NCBI GenBank assembly: GCA_905250125.1 | Contig: CAJNOL010000042.1 | Location: 124,001 to 188,000, forward strand | Origin: Rotaria sordida | Taxonomy: Eukaryota > Rotifera > Eurotatoria > Philodinida > Philodinidae | Length of the DNA stretch: 64,000 nucleotides | Reading direction: 5' to 3' | Shown: in pieces, positions 63,036 through 64,000 of the stretch | Layout of the letters: every line of letters starts with the position of its first letter | Numbering within the stretch: the stretch's first letter is position 1 | Notes under the pieces: model-generated | Database searches by the model: none | Seen by the model: the letters and a program-made list of their open reading frames with translations, nothing else | Told to the model about the DNA's origin: nothing | Position numbers and translations under genes: made by a program

Positions 63036-63579
63036 CTCTATCTCCCAATGGTCACTAGACTGATCAACCTATGTCAAGCAATATGGGTCGGTTGTGTTCG
63101 ATGCTATCAGTATTAGAAAAATTCGATCATCGGATTTTTTCTTCCAAGTTCATACCATTTGCCTGAATTTTTCAGCGAAAAACTGTCGTCACAAGCGAGA
63201 GTGCACTTGATCGATCTCTTCATACTATCGATATATCGAAAATATTAATATTCAATTCTAATGTTTGTTTTCGCCTGTACCTCTTTTGAAATCACAATGG
63301 CGAGTAAAGAGTTAATTAAGTTATTATATATTTTTTTTTAATTGAAAAATGTGATAATAATAATCGTTGTTTTTTTTTCGATCTATCCGAATATATTTTC
63401 AAATTCAATTTTAAAATCATTATCTAAGTTAAAGATGAATATATACATATATATATATTGATATAACTGTATTTATTTTTCAAATTTCTACTTAACCAAT
63501 TATATAAATGAAAGAAGTTAAAATGTTGCGATCAGCAATTTGAAAAAAAGAATAAAAATACTGAGATTATAAATATATA

Positions 63580-64000
<421 letters not shown>

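Larger units (their letters stand above)
62273..63579. other. Intergenic with two repeat remnants and a perfect hairpin
   Basis: About 62690-62790 is related to the foldback at 6029-6279, and 62945-63035 is related to the intronic repeat at 50449-50540. A 16-base perfect hairpin lies at 62864-62902. No gene has coding character here, and (TA)n lies at 63441-63459. Confidence 0.55.

Overview
This window looks like nuclear DNA of a small invertebrate, most probably a bdelloid rotifer. It is strongly AT-rich, with A/T-ending codons. Its genes are broken by many very short (about 50-80 base) GT-AG introns with T-rich 3' ends. Typical animal genes (RIM, SLC45, FAM234, C1q, GDP-L-fucose synthase) sit beside genes that most animals lack: a free methionine-(R)-sulfoxide reductase and the remains of an intradiol-type dioxygenase. 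The bdelloid assignment is inference; no rDNA or mitochondrial marker is present.

Layout, left to right. A small membrane protein (minus) runs off the left edge. Next is a FAM234-like single-pass beta-propeller protein (minus, 1.2-4.9 kb) with an inverted-repeat element in one intron. A gene-poor stretch then carries a decayed dioxygenase (about 6.8-8.0 kb). A secreted EGF-repeat/chitin-binding protein follows (minus, 8.7-10.9 kb). Two plus-strand genes for large disordered proteins, neither recognised, lie at 11.7-18.0 kb. After them come a three-exon free Met-R-sulfoxide reductase (19.3-19.9 kb), a secreted collagen/C1q protein (21.4-22.6 kb) and a RIM active-zone scaffold (24.4-29.4 kb).

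From 29.4 to 34.3 kb there is repeat-rich DNA, with one inverted-repeat element inserted inside the arm of another. An SLC45 sugar/H+ symporter-like gene (minus) follows at 34.3-36.9 kb. Two unknown genes then converge and overlap at their stop codons (37.5-40.0 kb). A single-exon protein at 42.8-43.3 kb ends in a CaaX box. After a long empty stretch comes a secreted laminin-G (neurexin-like) protein (47.4-53.5 kb). The last large gene, at 55.0-61.0 kb, encodes ten EGF-like repeats, one membrane helix and a cytoplasmic WD40-type propeller. A four-helix membrane protein (minus) and the C-terminal exons of GDP-L-fucose synthase (minus) close the window.

The genes do not form a pathway. RIM and the laminin-G protein suggest neuronal or adhesion roles, and several others are secreted or surface proteins. 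The most unusual items are the EGF-TM-WD40 receptor-like gene with its odd splice donor, the CaaX repeat protein, the likely horizontally acquired genes, and the abundance of foldback (inverted-repeat) elements in introns and intergenic DNA. Exon joins were made by eye, so exact boundaries should be treated as models.
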